NCBI RefSeq assembly: GCF_001039355.2
Contig: NW_019776035.1
Location: 395,805-459,804 of the forward strand
Length of the DNA stretch: 64,000 bases
Direction of reading: 5' to 3'
DNA from: Lingula anatina
Taxonomy: Eukaryota > Brachiopoda > Lingulata > Lingulida > Lingulidae
The notes under the pieces were generated by a model that ran no database searches, was not told the DNA's origin, and saw nothing but the letters and a program-made list of their open reading frames with translations. The position numbers were made by a program, and so were the translations under genes. Below, piece after piece: positions 13,708 to 25,365 of the stretch; positions within the stretch are counted from its first letter, which is position 1, and each line of letters opens with the position of its first letter.

Positions 13708-15109
13708 TGAAACGTGTCGTCTCTTTCTTCTTAAAATAAGCTTTAAATTGCATTCAATTGGACTCCATCTGAATTATCTCAATTACACCAAAATATAGAC
13801 TAAATTGGTTGAAAAGTAAGGTCTTTCATCCGGGCGGATTTTCTTTTGCTAAACATCCCAAGGAACGTGGGCAGCAACTGGTGGGTTGCTGTCAACTATT
13901 TTTTGTAGAAAATAATCCATTTACCCTGTCACTCCATTGACTCAAAGCTACAATATCGATTCACAACTGTGCTACACTGACAGGCTCGTCATTCACGCTA
14001 AACGCGATGTGGCCTAGACAATGTTTTTAACTAAAGTAAATACATGTATATGTTACTGCACATCACATTTTCCTAGAAACCGTTGCATCGTTTTTTTTTT
14101 GCAATTACATGGGCTCCTCAAGTAAACACGTTTTTTGTAGGTTAAGCAATGGATATTAACGGTACTCTGACACAGAAACTCGTTTCGTAGGGGCAGAGAT
14201 CATGCGTTGCATGTCGTATATGTTTGTGGTCTTTATAAGTATATATTACTTAGGCTACTAACTCGGTTCTTTTGTAGAAACCCAGAAATGTAAATAGCAA
14301 GTGAGTTAAGACTGGGGAAAGCTTTAACTCGGGATATCATTATATTATGAAGTTTTTGTTGAATTTTTAATAAAGTCTTATTCAAATAAAAAAAAAAGAT
14401 TTTAAAGTAGGCTTCGCACAAATCGAGCTTTACTGGCAAGAATTTCCTCAGATACGAACCTAGGTAAGAAAATATACATAGCTGTAATCAAGCTAAGCTA
14501 CTGCCATATCATAACAAGATTGAAACGTACTGAAGAAAAGAAAAAGACGCCTTACTTACTGGTACACTATGGATCGTGACTTAATTCTTATCAACCAGAG
14601 GCTTCTGGCGTTTCTCCGGGTTTCACTACAGCACCATCCTGTTATTCAGCCTCCTTTGTAGGCGAAAGTTGCTTCCCCTCGGCATCGAACGCACGGTAAG
14701 TGTTTCTCAATAGCACAGTCGAAAAGGCTGTTCTGATTTGATTTGTCGCAACTATATAACTGTATCCATGGTTTCGAAGAGGTTTCGTCAGCTTCGTCTA
14801 ACTTGTCATATGCAAATTATCGACATTTCATAACTTCTAATTGTGCAATTGTACATTTGTCATGTTTCTGGAAACTGGTGCCAAAATTAATCAAATGCAC
14901 GTAGATATACAGACAGTATTCATATTTTTTTGTTCATCGAGGTACAAATAATTAGTTTTGCCCGTTTACCACACAGAACGTCATACTAGTACAATGTCTA
15001 AAAAAAAAATACTATTCGACCTCATGTCTGGGGAATAGAAGATGCCAATCCAACCGTTCTCGCATGACAATGATTTCTTTAATAACCGACACGGGCGAGT
15101 ACAACATAG
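13708..15109. other. Intergenic DNA, no gene seen
   Basis: A strong donor-like GGTAAGTG at 14695-14702 follows an open stretch of about 38 codons (14584-14695), but no acceptor-bounded exon or known domain could be tied to it. Confidence 0.4.
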
Positions 15110-15112
15110 ATA

Positions 15113-15313
15113 GTGTGCATTCCCAGAGATTTAGATAGACCTAACTCCCTGGGGGTCACGCTAAATTGCAGTCAGCCGAGCGCGCACCATAGTTAATTAC
15201 CCCCTTACAGCTTTTATTAGGCGGGACAGACGCTTAAGCTGGCTAAGCTGATAGTAATCTAGTGAGACTCCCCACAGGGATAGATCGATCTAAAATGTAT
15301 GGGAATAGGGGTC
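15113..15313. mobile_element. MITE family 1, copy D, ATA/ATA flanks
   Basis: A 201-bp member with ends GTGTGCATTCCCAGAGATTT and AATGTATGGGAATAGGGGTC. ATA flanks it on both sides (15110-15112, 15314-15316). The core landmarks CCTAACTCCCTGGGGG, GCAGTCAGCCGAGCGCGC and GAGACTCCCCACAGGGATAG match the other copies. Confidence 0.82.
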
Positions 15314-15478
15314 ATAGATAGATAAATAGATATATAGATAGAAAGATAAACCACTCATCTTTAAAGGTATTACTCAAGTCATGCTAGATAGACAGACAGA
15401 CAGACAGACAGAACGACAGACAGACAGAAAGATAGATAAACAGACAGAAATAATACCAGACAGATAAAGAGATAGACA
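15314..15478. repeat. (GATA)n and (GACA)n tetranucleotide tract
   Basis: GATA-type repeats start at the MITE D boundary (15314-15350). A GACA-rich block follows at about 15388-15430 and then mixed GATA/GACA units. MITE D inserted at, or seeded, this satellite. Confidence 0.88.
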
Positions 15479-16743
15479 GATTCATGTAGCAACATACGTA
15501 AACCAAAAATAATAACCCGAGTAGTGTTTCCCAACAGTTTGACACGAATTATATAGATAAAATTGTCGGAGAAAATACTGATGTTAAGTCTCTCAGTTTC
15601 ACAAACAAGCGTTTCATAAAAAATGAACTAATGACATTCCATTTTAAAAATATTTTACTGCACGTCTGCTACTCAATTAAAGAGTTACACAACTGCTAAC
15701 CACAAGAGTGACGATTTTTTACGGTGCGTTACTACTGACATTTGGAAACGACTATCAGCTCGTATACACGTATCAACTCAACATTTTTGCACAAATAGAA
15801 AAAAAAAAACGCTGCTCTTCAATATGGTGTTTAGTTTACCGAAGAATGAATTTTTTGACAAAAAAGATGTTATCAATACTTAGAAACACCATTCCGTATG
15901 TCACTTGTTCCTCAGCAAAGCAGGCATTATAAATCAGGGCACTATAAAGCTAGTTTACTCACTATAACTTTTCATGATGTGGTATCTTTACAGTGTATTG
16001 CTGAAATGGGTTATTTATGAAATCAAGATCGAGCTGGCAATACTGATATCTAGAACTAAGGGTAGGCTCGACCGAAACACTGAAACAATTACTGCTTGAA
16101 GCCTACTCTGGTCGATTTCTTGTTCTAAAATAGAGAAGATTTTAATATCCATTGAATTCTCAAGATGAATCAAATTGAAACTAATGTCATCTGAGGCATT
16201 GGAAGCCATAATGATTCTAAGCTCCTTTCGAAAGTCTAGAAACATGATGGCTGTTAATGCAATGTCATTATATTGCCTATGCAATGTGTCAGTAAAATGA
16301 ATAAAACACGACAGTCATTAAACCTGTAATAGTTTTTGAATACCTAAAATGAATCCTTGCTCCAGGGTTTTCTGGGGAATCCAATTTGTAGATAATGGGT
16401 GTCATCCAATTGTTTATACCTTATGAACATAGCTATACAGGTATATCTTACAAGAGCATTTAATGCGTTCCCAAGCCACCTTCCATTATAACATCAATAT
16501 ACACACATCTTTCTACATTGAAGGCGCATCAATGCCCATCTTCGGAGGACGGAAACTTCAGATAAAGTACAAAAGCGCATCAATAAAAAGACATCAATAG
16601 AAAACAGGATAGCGTTTAAGGAGCAAAAGAAATAAAAGCTAAGCTTTCTAAAGTTCGCTTGCCATTAATTGATTTGTCCTTGCTATGAGTACCATAAAAG
16701 ATGGACTTCTTTGTAGATTGATACTCGTAGATGAAAACAATTA
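15479..16743. other. Intergenic DNA, no gene seen
   Basis: An 89-codon minus-strand frame at 16015-16284 looks protein-like in composition but has no recognised family and no clear splice or promoter context. Nothing else is supported. Confidence 0.4.
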
Positions 16744-17262
16744 GGGTTCATTCCAAAAGAACCCATCGTTCCACGTAGATCGATCTAATTCCGCAGGGAT
16801 TTTCGATGAATGCAATCAGATAAACACCCCCTGCAATCAGATAAACACGCCCCCTGCAAACTGATAAACACCCCCCTGCAATCCGATAAACATGCCCCCT
16901 GCAATCTGATAAACACGCCCCCCTGCAATCTGATAAACACCCTCTGCAATCAGATAAACACGCCCCCTGCAATCTGATAAACACGCCCCCTGCAATCTGA
17001 TAAACACCCCCCTGCGATCTGATAAACACGCCCCCCTGCAATCTGATAAACACCCCCCTGTAATGTGATAAACACGCCCCCCTGCAATCTGATAAACACC
17101 CCCCTGTAATGTGATAAACACGCCCCCTGCAAGGATTTTGAAATATACTACCAGCGCACCCTGTGGACAGAGATTAATGATGATACTAGTGCAATGGATA
17201 CAGGACGTTAATCTGCATTCAGCGAGAGTCCCCTTGGAGTTGGATCGAACTATGTAAGGGAC
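16744..17262. mobile_element. MITE family 1, copy F, decayed, with internal minisatellite
   Basis: The left side resembles the family end (TTA then GGGTTCATTCC, GTAGATCGATCTAATTCCGC, AGGGATTTTCG). The right side retains GCGAGAGTCCCCTTGGAGTT followed by GGATCGAAC. The element is enlarged by a minisatellite at 16811-17130. The right terminus and target duplication are not recognisable, so the right boundary is approximate. Confidence 0.5.
16811..17130. repeat. 21-23-bp minisatellite, 14 copies
   Basis: Fourteen head-to-tail units of TGCAATCTGATAAACACNCC plus a variable C run, with variants TGTAATGTG, TGCAAACTG and TGCGATCTG. Units with CACCCCCC and CACGCCCCC partly alternate, suggesting two-unit expansion. 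Because the unit has no stop on the minus strand, all three minus frames are open and produce repeated seven-residue strings; this is not evidence of a protein. Confidence 0.96.
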
Positions 17263-17970
17263 GACAGTTTCATTGCCGTCACAGCACCACGCAGGTTAAG
17301 TAGCACGGATTCTTTGTAAACTCATCACCTTTCTTTCCACCAACAATTAAATAAGACTGTCACTTACATTATATAAATTAATTAATACATGTTATACAGA
17401 GTGGTCGATTGTTTTTTTTTTCTTGTTGAGAATCAATTTTTTCATGGAATAGCCCTATCCTGTTAGAACGGCAGTTTTTTTAAAAATTTATTGTTATCTT
17501 TTACTCCAATAAATCTAAAAGATACAGCATACCTTGAGGATTTACGAAAAAGTGTTAGTGTTTGAAGGATTTTTAAATAAACAACAGATGTCTAGTGCGC
17601 ATTTAATGTCTTCAACTTAAAGACAGAGCGACTTGGCAGGATTTACGAAGCATTACGGCACGTAATCCATGTGAATGGGGGCGGCAATAGGCGGCTAGCA
17701 TCGACGGTGTTTACTTTCCAGCCCAATATCAGAGAGGAAAGAGGGAAGACCTGGCGGTTTACAGTATCTATTATGTATGGCACGTATCTGTTATGTATCA
17801 CACGTTTTCATATATACACGTGCAATGTGCAACACGAATTACACCAGTATTTATTACATAAAGTACCATCAATAACTTGGCTACAGAATGCGCAAAAAAA
17901 AAAAAAAAAAAGATATATATAATAAATGCTCAATGAGCTGCCTTCAGAAAATTACACAAATTAGCCGTCC
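17263..17970. other. Intergenic DNA, no gene seen
   Basis: AT-rich, with an A18 run at 17893-17910 and a short AT tract. No coding or RNA feature could be supported. Confidence 0.45.
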
Positions 17971-18303
17971 GTGATTTTGAACCTCGGGTTTGTGATCCCG
18001 ACTCAAATCGAGTTATCTTGGCACGAACGTTATTTCAGTGGTCGCGAGCTCACATAAAAGAACCGTTAATCCAATTACCTACCCGTTCGGTACATTCAGT
18101 ATCATTGTGCCGGAGATTGTCGAAAGCGCATAATAGCTGGGTTTGAGAAAAAGAACCCGTATGCAAAAAAGTGGGAGACCCGGATGAAATCTGGCCAAAT
18201 TGTTCACGCCCTTTTATGTGATGTTCGCGACTACTAATTGCACCATAATGTCGCAGTTTGACTCATTAATTTGGCGTTCGGGATCACATATCCTTGGCTC
18301 GAG
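17971..18303. mobile_element. Foldback/MITE-like element with imperfect inverted arms of about 90 bp
   Basis: The left arm (about 17971-18060) and right arm (about 18205-18303) are imperfect inverse copies. Shared blocks in order are TGTGATCCCGA, AGTRGTCGCGA and CACATAAAAG. The 145-bp interior is unrelated. The arms are diverged, so the element is old, and no target duplication was identified. Confidence 0.6.
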
Positions 18304-18836
18304 ATCGCAAACTACAATTACCGTTTATAAGTCCTGAGTTAAGAGACAGTTCGATCGTGCAGTCACAAGAAAAGGAAAATTAGAAATATGGGAAATTACC
18401 AAAGCGAGTTGTTTTTCACTGATTGTTGACAGAGTTTGCCAAGATAATTGAGGGAGGTAATTAGGGGAATTAAAGAATGTAAACGTGTATATATGTGGGA
18501 GTCGTACGCGAGTGAATTGCAGCAAAATTCATGGCCAGTTGTGACAAATAAACGTTCTGCTCAAAGATTTGTTTCACTGTCCCCCTATGTTGTTTTCACG
18601 TGTTACCTGTCATGAACTCTAGAATTGCGTGCAGAAAGCAACATTGCTCTTGTGTCCAGGGCTCAAAGACAAGCCGGATTACACCGGTTTATAATGACGT
18701 GAATGGTAGTTATTGCGTAATCATTTTCCAGGAACACGACAAAATACCGGTAAAGACGCATGTAGGCAATGGAAAGTGCTGAAAACTAGCAGTACTTATT
18801 CAGTACTTACTGAGACGCTTTATTATTAGCAAAATG
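18304..18836. other. Intergenic DNA, no gene seen
   Basis: Only chance-length frames on both strands; no motif or repeat recognised. Confidence 0.45.
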
Positions 18837-19080
18837 AACAGATGAAAAAGACAAATAAGTAAATAATGAATAAACTAATGGATATTTAAATGAATGGAGT
18901 AATGAACAGATGAAAAGATAAAAATACGATTAAATGGGATTAACAGTATAAAAACAAATGGATAAGTGAATAAATTAATGAATGAACAAACGAATGCTTG
19001 ATTGAATGGATAGAATACAAAATGAATAGATACATGTGCAAAAGTACGATGAAATATAACCAGATGAATAAACAAATGCA
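18837..19080. repeat. Degenerate (AATG/AATA)n low-complexity satellite
   Basis: Irregular AATGAATG/AATAAATG-type tetranucleotide sequence over about 240 bp. The antisense reading gives false Ile/His/Phe-rich frames. A related tract lies at about 21015-21090. Confidence 0.75.
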
Positions 19081-19869
19081 ACCGTGATGGTCATAGACGT
19101 TGACGGTACAAAATGCTATTACGAACATAACAGAACGTACATGTATGGTATTGGCACTTAGTTTTCCATGCATTACGCTTTGTATTTTCAGAGAATATAA
19201 TCAACTTAAAAAACGGTAAACTGAGCCATTTTCGACCAGAGACCGACTTTGCTGCTTTACTATCATCAGCACATTTGATTCCACTCCGACTACACGCTTA
19301 TGTATCCAAATACAAAGAATTACATAAACCCAGAACATTTTATAAGTAAAAAGAGAGTATTATTTTTTTGACAGTAACTGTTAATTGGGTAGCTTTTGAC
19401 CTTCAGCCTGGCAACGAACTGTAGTATTTACTGTTGTGATTGAACAGGCGCAAAACGGTGCTGAGATCTGTTTGAAAATGATGTTAAAGTTTTCAATCCC
19501 CCCCTCTCCCCCCCCCAAAAAAAAAAAAAAAATTGCTGTTGCATCATCAGCTCCATTTAGCCATTATATCCCGTTGTGGTTTAATGTGACTTCTAAAAAC
19601 ATGACACCGCTTCCGCAGTATTTCCGCATTATCTAAGCGGATAAAGAGATAAATCCTCACGTTTCGATTTCTCTTTCTTCGATAATGGACACTAATTCTC
19701 CCTGTGTATAAGAATTTGGGGGAATTTGTGCCAGCAGTTGTGAACATCACAAATAATGCAGCAGTTACCGGGATATGGCTGGGTCACTTCGACCCAGTTC
19801 ACAGAAATAAGAGATAAAATTTCATTACAACTTCCCAAATCATTTACTTCTCTTACTCAACCTCAACAT
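19081..19869. other. Intergenic DNA, no gene seen
   Basis: A C-run then an A16 run lies at 19499-19532. No recognisable gene or element. Confidence 0.45.
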
Positions 19870-19872
19870 TAA

Positions 19873-20392
19873 GGCTTCGTTCACATGGAAAGTCTATTTT
19901 CTAAAAATCTATTTTCTATTCGCGGTATATCTTGTGATCACGGTCTGTGCCCTGAATATCCCGCGGGGTAATTACTGGCAGCGCGAGCCAGTTACTTCCA
20001 AAGCTGTAATTAATTCTCGGCTGTGCTCGGAGGAGATTCTGATACCTTGACGCATGCGCAGTAGGAAGTTAGAAAGTTAATGGCGGTCGCGGTTGCTTTG
20101 AAAAATGTGTTTGTCGATTTTGTGCAACAACAAGACGAAGAAGATGAAGAAGCTATACACACGACAGATACGAGTGCAACCGTCATGATCCGATGGCAAG
20201 CGATGCGGCAACGGAGGATGAAATTTTATAGAATGCGAGCACAGCCGAGAATTAATTACAGCTTTGTATAAGTAACTGGCTCGCGCTGCCAGTAATTACG
20301 CCGCGGGATATTCAGGGCACAGACCGTGATCATAAGATACCGCGAATAGAAAATAGATTTTTAGAAAATAGACTTTCCATGTGAACGAAGCC
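19873..20392. mobile_element. 520-bp foldback MITE with arms of about 157 bp and TAA/TAA flanks (PIF/Harbinger-like)
   Basis: The arms 19873-20029 and 20236-20392 are near-perfect inverse copies, beginning GGCTTCGTTCACATGGAAAG and ending in its reverse complement, with a few small differences. TAA flanks both ends (19870-19872, 20393-20395). The terminal motif and 3-bp TAA duplication suggest the PIF/Harbinger superfamily. The 206-bp loop opens a 63-codon frame (20080-20271), acidic (DEEDEE) then basic, whose last codons lie in the right arm. It could be a transposase-gene leftover, but that is not demonstrable by eye. Confidence 0.85.
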
Positions 20393-20397
20393 TAAGG

Positions 20398-20800
20398 CCC
20401 CTATTTCACACAGACCATGAATCCCACGAATCGTCAGGAATTGACAAAATTTCAGGATTCGTGAGATTTTGCCAATTTTCTGTCTAATTCGACAAGCTTA
20501 CGATTCAGTTACGATACAGGTACGATAGTGTTACGAATATTAGTGGGATTCGGCTGGAATCGCACGAATATTGTCCAGAAATTCACTACGAATTTTTGGA
20601 ATCGGAAGTTCGTGGCCAAAACTTTGAACAGCTCAAAATTTTTGCCACGAATTCCCGATTGATCAAGAATTGCAAGAACTGACTACGATTATATACGAAT
20701 CTGTTAAGGACTTCACGAACTGATAACGATTCAACCACGAATCCTGAACTTTTCAATTCCTGGCGATTCGTGGGATTCGTGGTCTGTGTGAAATAGGGGC
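20398..20800. mobile_element. 403-bp TIR element rich in ACGAAT motifs (family 4), full copy
   Basis: The inverted ends GCCCCTATTTCACACAGACC and its reverse complement bound a 403-bp non-coding element. The interior has many copies of ACGAAT/ATTCGT (for example CCACGAATC and GGATTCGTG). It starts 3 bp after the TAA of the preceding foldback element. No target duplication is obvious. Confidence 0.75.
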
Positions 20801-20803
20801 ATC

Positions 20804-20960
20804 AACGTTTTTGCCACTAATTCCTTTTGGTCAAGAAGTGAAAGAACTGACTACGAATACATACGACTCTGTTAAGAACTTCACGAACTGATTACGATTC
20901 AACCACGAATCGTGAAATTTGTCAATTCCTGGCCATTCGTGGTCTGTGTGAAATAGGGGC
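20804..20960. mobile_element. Family 4 partial copy (right half), direct repeat of 20640-20800
   Basis: Repeats the right half of the preceding element in the same orientation: TTTTTGCCAC, GAACTGACTACGA, ACTTCACGAACTGAT, GATTCAACCACGAATC, GGTCTGTGTGAAATAGGGGC. The left half is missing. Confidence 0.75.
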
Positions 20961-21085
20961 AAAACACGACTCATACACTTGCAACACCTTTCCAGTCTAA
21001 ACAATTTACGAGTGGACGAATGAATTGGCAAATGAATGAATAAGTAAAGATACGTTAAATGAATGAACAGATGAATAAACATACA

Positions 21086-24000
21086 AATAAACATATAAAC
21101 TGGACATACGGGATGGAGAAGCACTTAACACTACGTTAATTGCGGTTCTGAACAAAAGATCTCGCTGCACGAATACTAACTACATGAAGTGTGACTTCCT
21201 TTTTCCTTCTACAAGAGGCGCGAAATGAAATTGTTTTCCTTTCAGCACGTTACATCAAAGTACGGAACACGGGGGTAAGCCTGACAGCAATTTGCACTCT
21301 AGAAGAGCACACGAAACACCGAGGCTTGTTGCACAAAAAGCCGGAGGTCAATTTTCGGGGTAGAATCCACTGTAAGACACCTTGAACCCCCCTTCTAAGG
21401 TGTGTCTCACAAAGGATCCTAAAGGTTTCTTACCTAGTCTTTTAACTGAGTTTAAGTTGATTGTCATGGGGAAGTATTTCACTTTCGGTAGGAGCAATAG
21501 GCCATTTTAAATGTGTCAGATACAGTTTATTGTGGACCAATTGTTCTAAAAGCTGCAGAGTCGCATTTGCAATCGGCCTCAAAATGTGGTTGGTTGCAAA
21601 ATGCGTTGCGACTGGTAGAAAATAATTATCTTGGTATGAAAAAAAAAAACAGAATCATCCATCCCCAGAGACAGCCCTTCCCAGAGTCGCAATGTCATCC
21701 CAAACTATTTTTGGTATCAAAAGTAAGAAAATAAAAATGTCTGATGATAAAGCTTAACATTATGCAAACTGAAAATGAAAACAGCAATTCGGTATACGGT
21801 GTCAAGGTCACCCCATCCCCCACTATTTAGTCTTCAAATAATGCCGATGACATTTTTAGAAAACAGTTTCTAGACGCGTTTTCGCGTTTTTGTATGGTTG
21901 CAAATTGCGTTGCAGTTTCAAAACGAGACTCTAGAAAGCTCTTATTCCAATATCGCAAGACTGATTGAAAAAGTTTTAGATAAGCTCAAGAATTTTAGAT
22001 CTCTTTGCGAACCACCCTTGAGGCGTACATGTAGAGGGTTTCTTCTTACAATAGCTGAGCGGCTCTATGTTTCTACTAATGATATGAGCAGGTGGATGTT
22101 CATGTAACGGTAGCTCCCAGATAACACTTTCTATTGATTTGACAAAGCACTGATGTGCTAATGAGTCTGACTGATACAAAAACAGCTAGGTCGTGCAGTA
22201 ATTTAAAGTGTGAAAAGGCCTCTACGGAAAGATACAAAGAAAGTGTTGACATGCAGACGTCATCTCAACATCCGTGGACACTTCGTGTTGCTTAGTTTCT
22301 CATTCTCTGAGTGAGTAAAATTGACGGTTCCTGATATGAAGAGATGCTGTGTTCGTGACAAGAGCGTTAAGAGCTCAAGAATAAATGGTTTTATAAGGTT
22401 CTAAAAAATAGCAATGTCCTTCCTATCTCTTTACCGAAACAAAATGGCCGCCATCTCAGCGTAACCAGGGGGTGGAAACGCGCTACTAAAAATGATTATG
22501 ACGAGCCTCACCGTCAGTACCGGATATTGGTTTGTGACCTTGAGGGGCAATTAGGCTTGGTCTTTGCGGCACGCATGAACAGTAGTCGAACTACCACACC
22601 TGGGTCTTTTGTTTTTGACAACTGTTCACTCGTCAACGAGGTGCTTGTTCAAGACTACATGTACACACTGATATCTACTAGTACTACCAGTGGCTTCATT
22701 AGTAACGTTCCCACAATACATGGTTTTCTGTCTGTGCGTACATACCCTGAATTTGTCCAGCCTCACTGACGAGAACAATGGACGTTTCTCACCCCTCTCT
22801 AGGATTACCCCTGGCGTAACCACCCACCTTCAACCGAACGACCGTCTATCCTACAGCCTCGTTGAAGCAAGTCAGAGAAAACCGCGAGTCTTTAGATAGT
22901 CTTATATAGACTAAAATGAGGTATTGGGCACTACATGACGTCATACGAAACTAGAATGTATGCCAGAATCTGCTTGAACCGGAGTTAACTTTTTAGCGAT
23001 AAGGGTGAAATTCAATGTAACGCCTTCTTAAAAAAGCGATACGGAAGTGTCATACAAATCATGGTGAATTGGAACTGTCGTGCAAAGAACTATAATTGGA
23101 CAGAAATAGCAAAAAACATCCAGAAAACCTTCCATGGATAAATTTCGTTTTTTTTTTCTTTTCACACAGCACACCTGTCATTATTCCTGACCCCTCTCCC
23201 TTCCAAATTTGCTGAATTGCACTCCTCGCGAAAAAGACAGACAGGCATTGGACTTCAGTGGATATGGCATAATCAATCTAAGTCTCAATCAGTATAACTA
23301 ATAAACAGAAAAAGCATGGATATTGTATCCAATGAAAATTGAATCATAAACCTTATGTTAACAGCTGACATTAATATGAAGTGGAGCTTAATAGCATAAA
23401 GAGAGAGAGAGATAGAACTAAAGCAGTTATTGGTATTGTATTTTATACACGACTTAATTGAAAATACCAAACAACTAGCAAACAAAAACACTGAAAGTCA
23501 TTCAGTCAGTTGACCAAATTTAGTCTCCGCCTTAAACCGTGTTATTATTAGTTACTATAGAGATATAAACTGTATACTTTCCAGCAAAGTATACGTCCTC
23601 AAAAAACACACAAAGCTTTGGTAAATTTCTATCCATTTACTTACCAGGGTATATTATGAGTAGTCGATTTTTCTCTGCGAGGCAAATATGGGCCAAAATA
23701 GCACCCAGAGGACGCTGTTGGATTATATGTCCAAAACCAAGAATCAAATACGTGGAGCACAAAAACCCTTCTCTACACTATCAGACAGTATGAGCCGCCT
23801 GCGCAGTGGTTGCCGACACGTTCTGTGTTTCCCAGGTGACACCGCTGTGGTTTTTATTCCCTCTCAGTTAACATGCGCAATCTGTGAAGCCGCTGTAAGA
23901 CAGAAAAAATTAAATATGGATATTGAAGATTAAGTTAATAATTTTAGCGAAGGCAATATTCACACTTTCATACAAAAGCAAATAGTACTGGCAGAAATAC

Positions 24001-25235
24001 TGAAAGAAAAATAACAGGATGTATTTATAACACTAAGTGGGCCAAGGAAGGTGTTAAATTTTGTGATCTTAAGCAAATTGATTCCAAGAATTCCGCAAGA
24101 TAATGCCGGTATAATTACTAACCAGTAGGGTATATTAGAAGAGACAAATTATTAATGAAAAATGTTATGCATGCTGAGAGCATAATGTAGAACCTTAACG
24201 ACATTTATAAACTGTCTGATTAAAAGTTAAAACCGTTTGCTTTCATAAAATGGTAAGTGTATATAAAGGATTCATAAAATCACTGAAAAAAGCATACATT
24301 TATCTATACCCATGTATATACATGTGCACACATGTCTGTACACACTGGCAAACCTGTCATACATAATACGAAATATATTTCAAGAAACTTGAAAACCTTT
24401 AAAAAAAGAAATAATATTGTGGTACATTAATGGTCAATGAAAGTATCGATTTCAGTAACACACATTTCTTCCATAACCGAAACGTGAGTGTTTGAATTAC
24501 ACAAGTCATTTTTAAATGATGGTATGCCAGGGAAATAAGATCCATTTCCTTGGAATCTGGGGGAGGTTTATGATTGAAAAACGTTCAGAGATTTCAATAT
24601 TGTTGACTCAAATTTCTCGAGTAAAGAGAGCCATAAGTAGAGATACGAGGTATTCTAAAATAATGAGCCATAAATAGAGATACGGAATATTCCTGAATAA
24701 TAAGTGTCACTAATACTTAACCACACTGGTATTGTATATATTTTTATACAATCAGGCATCCATAAAACGAACGTGCAAATTAAGCCTTTGTTATAAATTT
24801 GAAGTGGCTGTAATTAAGACACACTCACTTAGAAAGAGACGGACGAAAATTAGTGTGTGCTGAGGACTTAAAATGTCACTTGCGATCCCAAAAATTTCTA
24901 AGCTGCGGTGGATTAAGTTAGAATAAAAACATATTCACAACAGATTCGGTGCATTTTACATACCAAAAGGTAGACAACAATACTTCGGTAAAGTTCCACT
25001 TGCAAAAGTGCTGACGATACTCGTGCAAAAGAGCACAAATTCTTTAGTTGTACTGTTATCAAATAACTTTTACCTTAATTGGCAGAATATGAATGATCAA
25101 ACACGAACGTAAATGTACAGTACCTATACCAAAGAGGATTCCCATAATAGGTGCATCAAGTTTCTTTATGGTTTTCCTAATTGATTATTTTTCAAACCAA
25201 ATAATAAATCTAATCGTAATCAGTTAATGATTGAT
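21086..25235. other. Intergenic DNA, no gene seen
   Basis: Several frames of 60-81 codons occur, including 23688-23933 (81 codons, from an ATG in a CAAATATGG context) and three overlapping frames near 22527-22899. None carries a domain I recognise. Some stretches look single-copy. No RNA gene seen. Confidence 0.4.
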
Positions 25236-25365
25236 CAATAATTTCAAGAATTGGCTACGAATATATACGAATCTGTTAGGAACTTCAAGAACTGGTTATG
25301 ATTCAACCACGAATCCTGAAATTTGTCAATTCCTGGCGATTCGTGGTCTGTGTGAAGTAGGGACA
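25236..25365. mobile_element. Family 4 partial copy (right half), third occurrence
   Basis: Same order of blocks as 20640-20800: GGCTACGAATATATACGAAT, CTGTTAGGAACTTC, GATTCAACCACGAATCCTG, CAATTCCTGGCGATTCGTGG, TCTGTGTGAAGTAGGGAC. Only the right portion is present. Confidence 0.75.

Noticed and set aside
14584-14702. Open stretch ending in a strong GGTAAGTG donor
   Set aside because: About 38 codons after a stop with no ATG, no acceptor and no recognised domain; could be a non-coding exon, but support is too thin to list as a gene.
23688-23933. 81-codon frame from an ATG in a CAAATATGG context
   Set aside because: No domain, no exon boundary, no conservation evidence available; too short to call.
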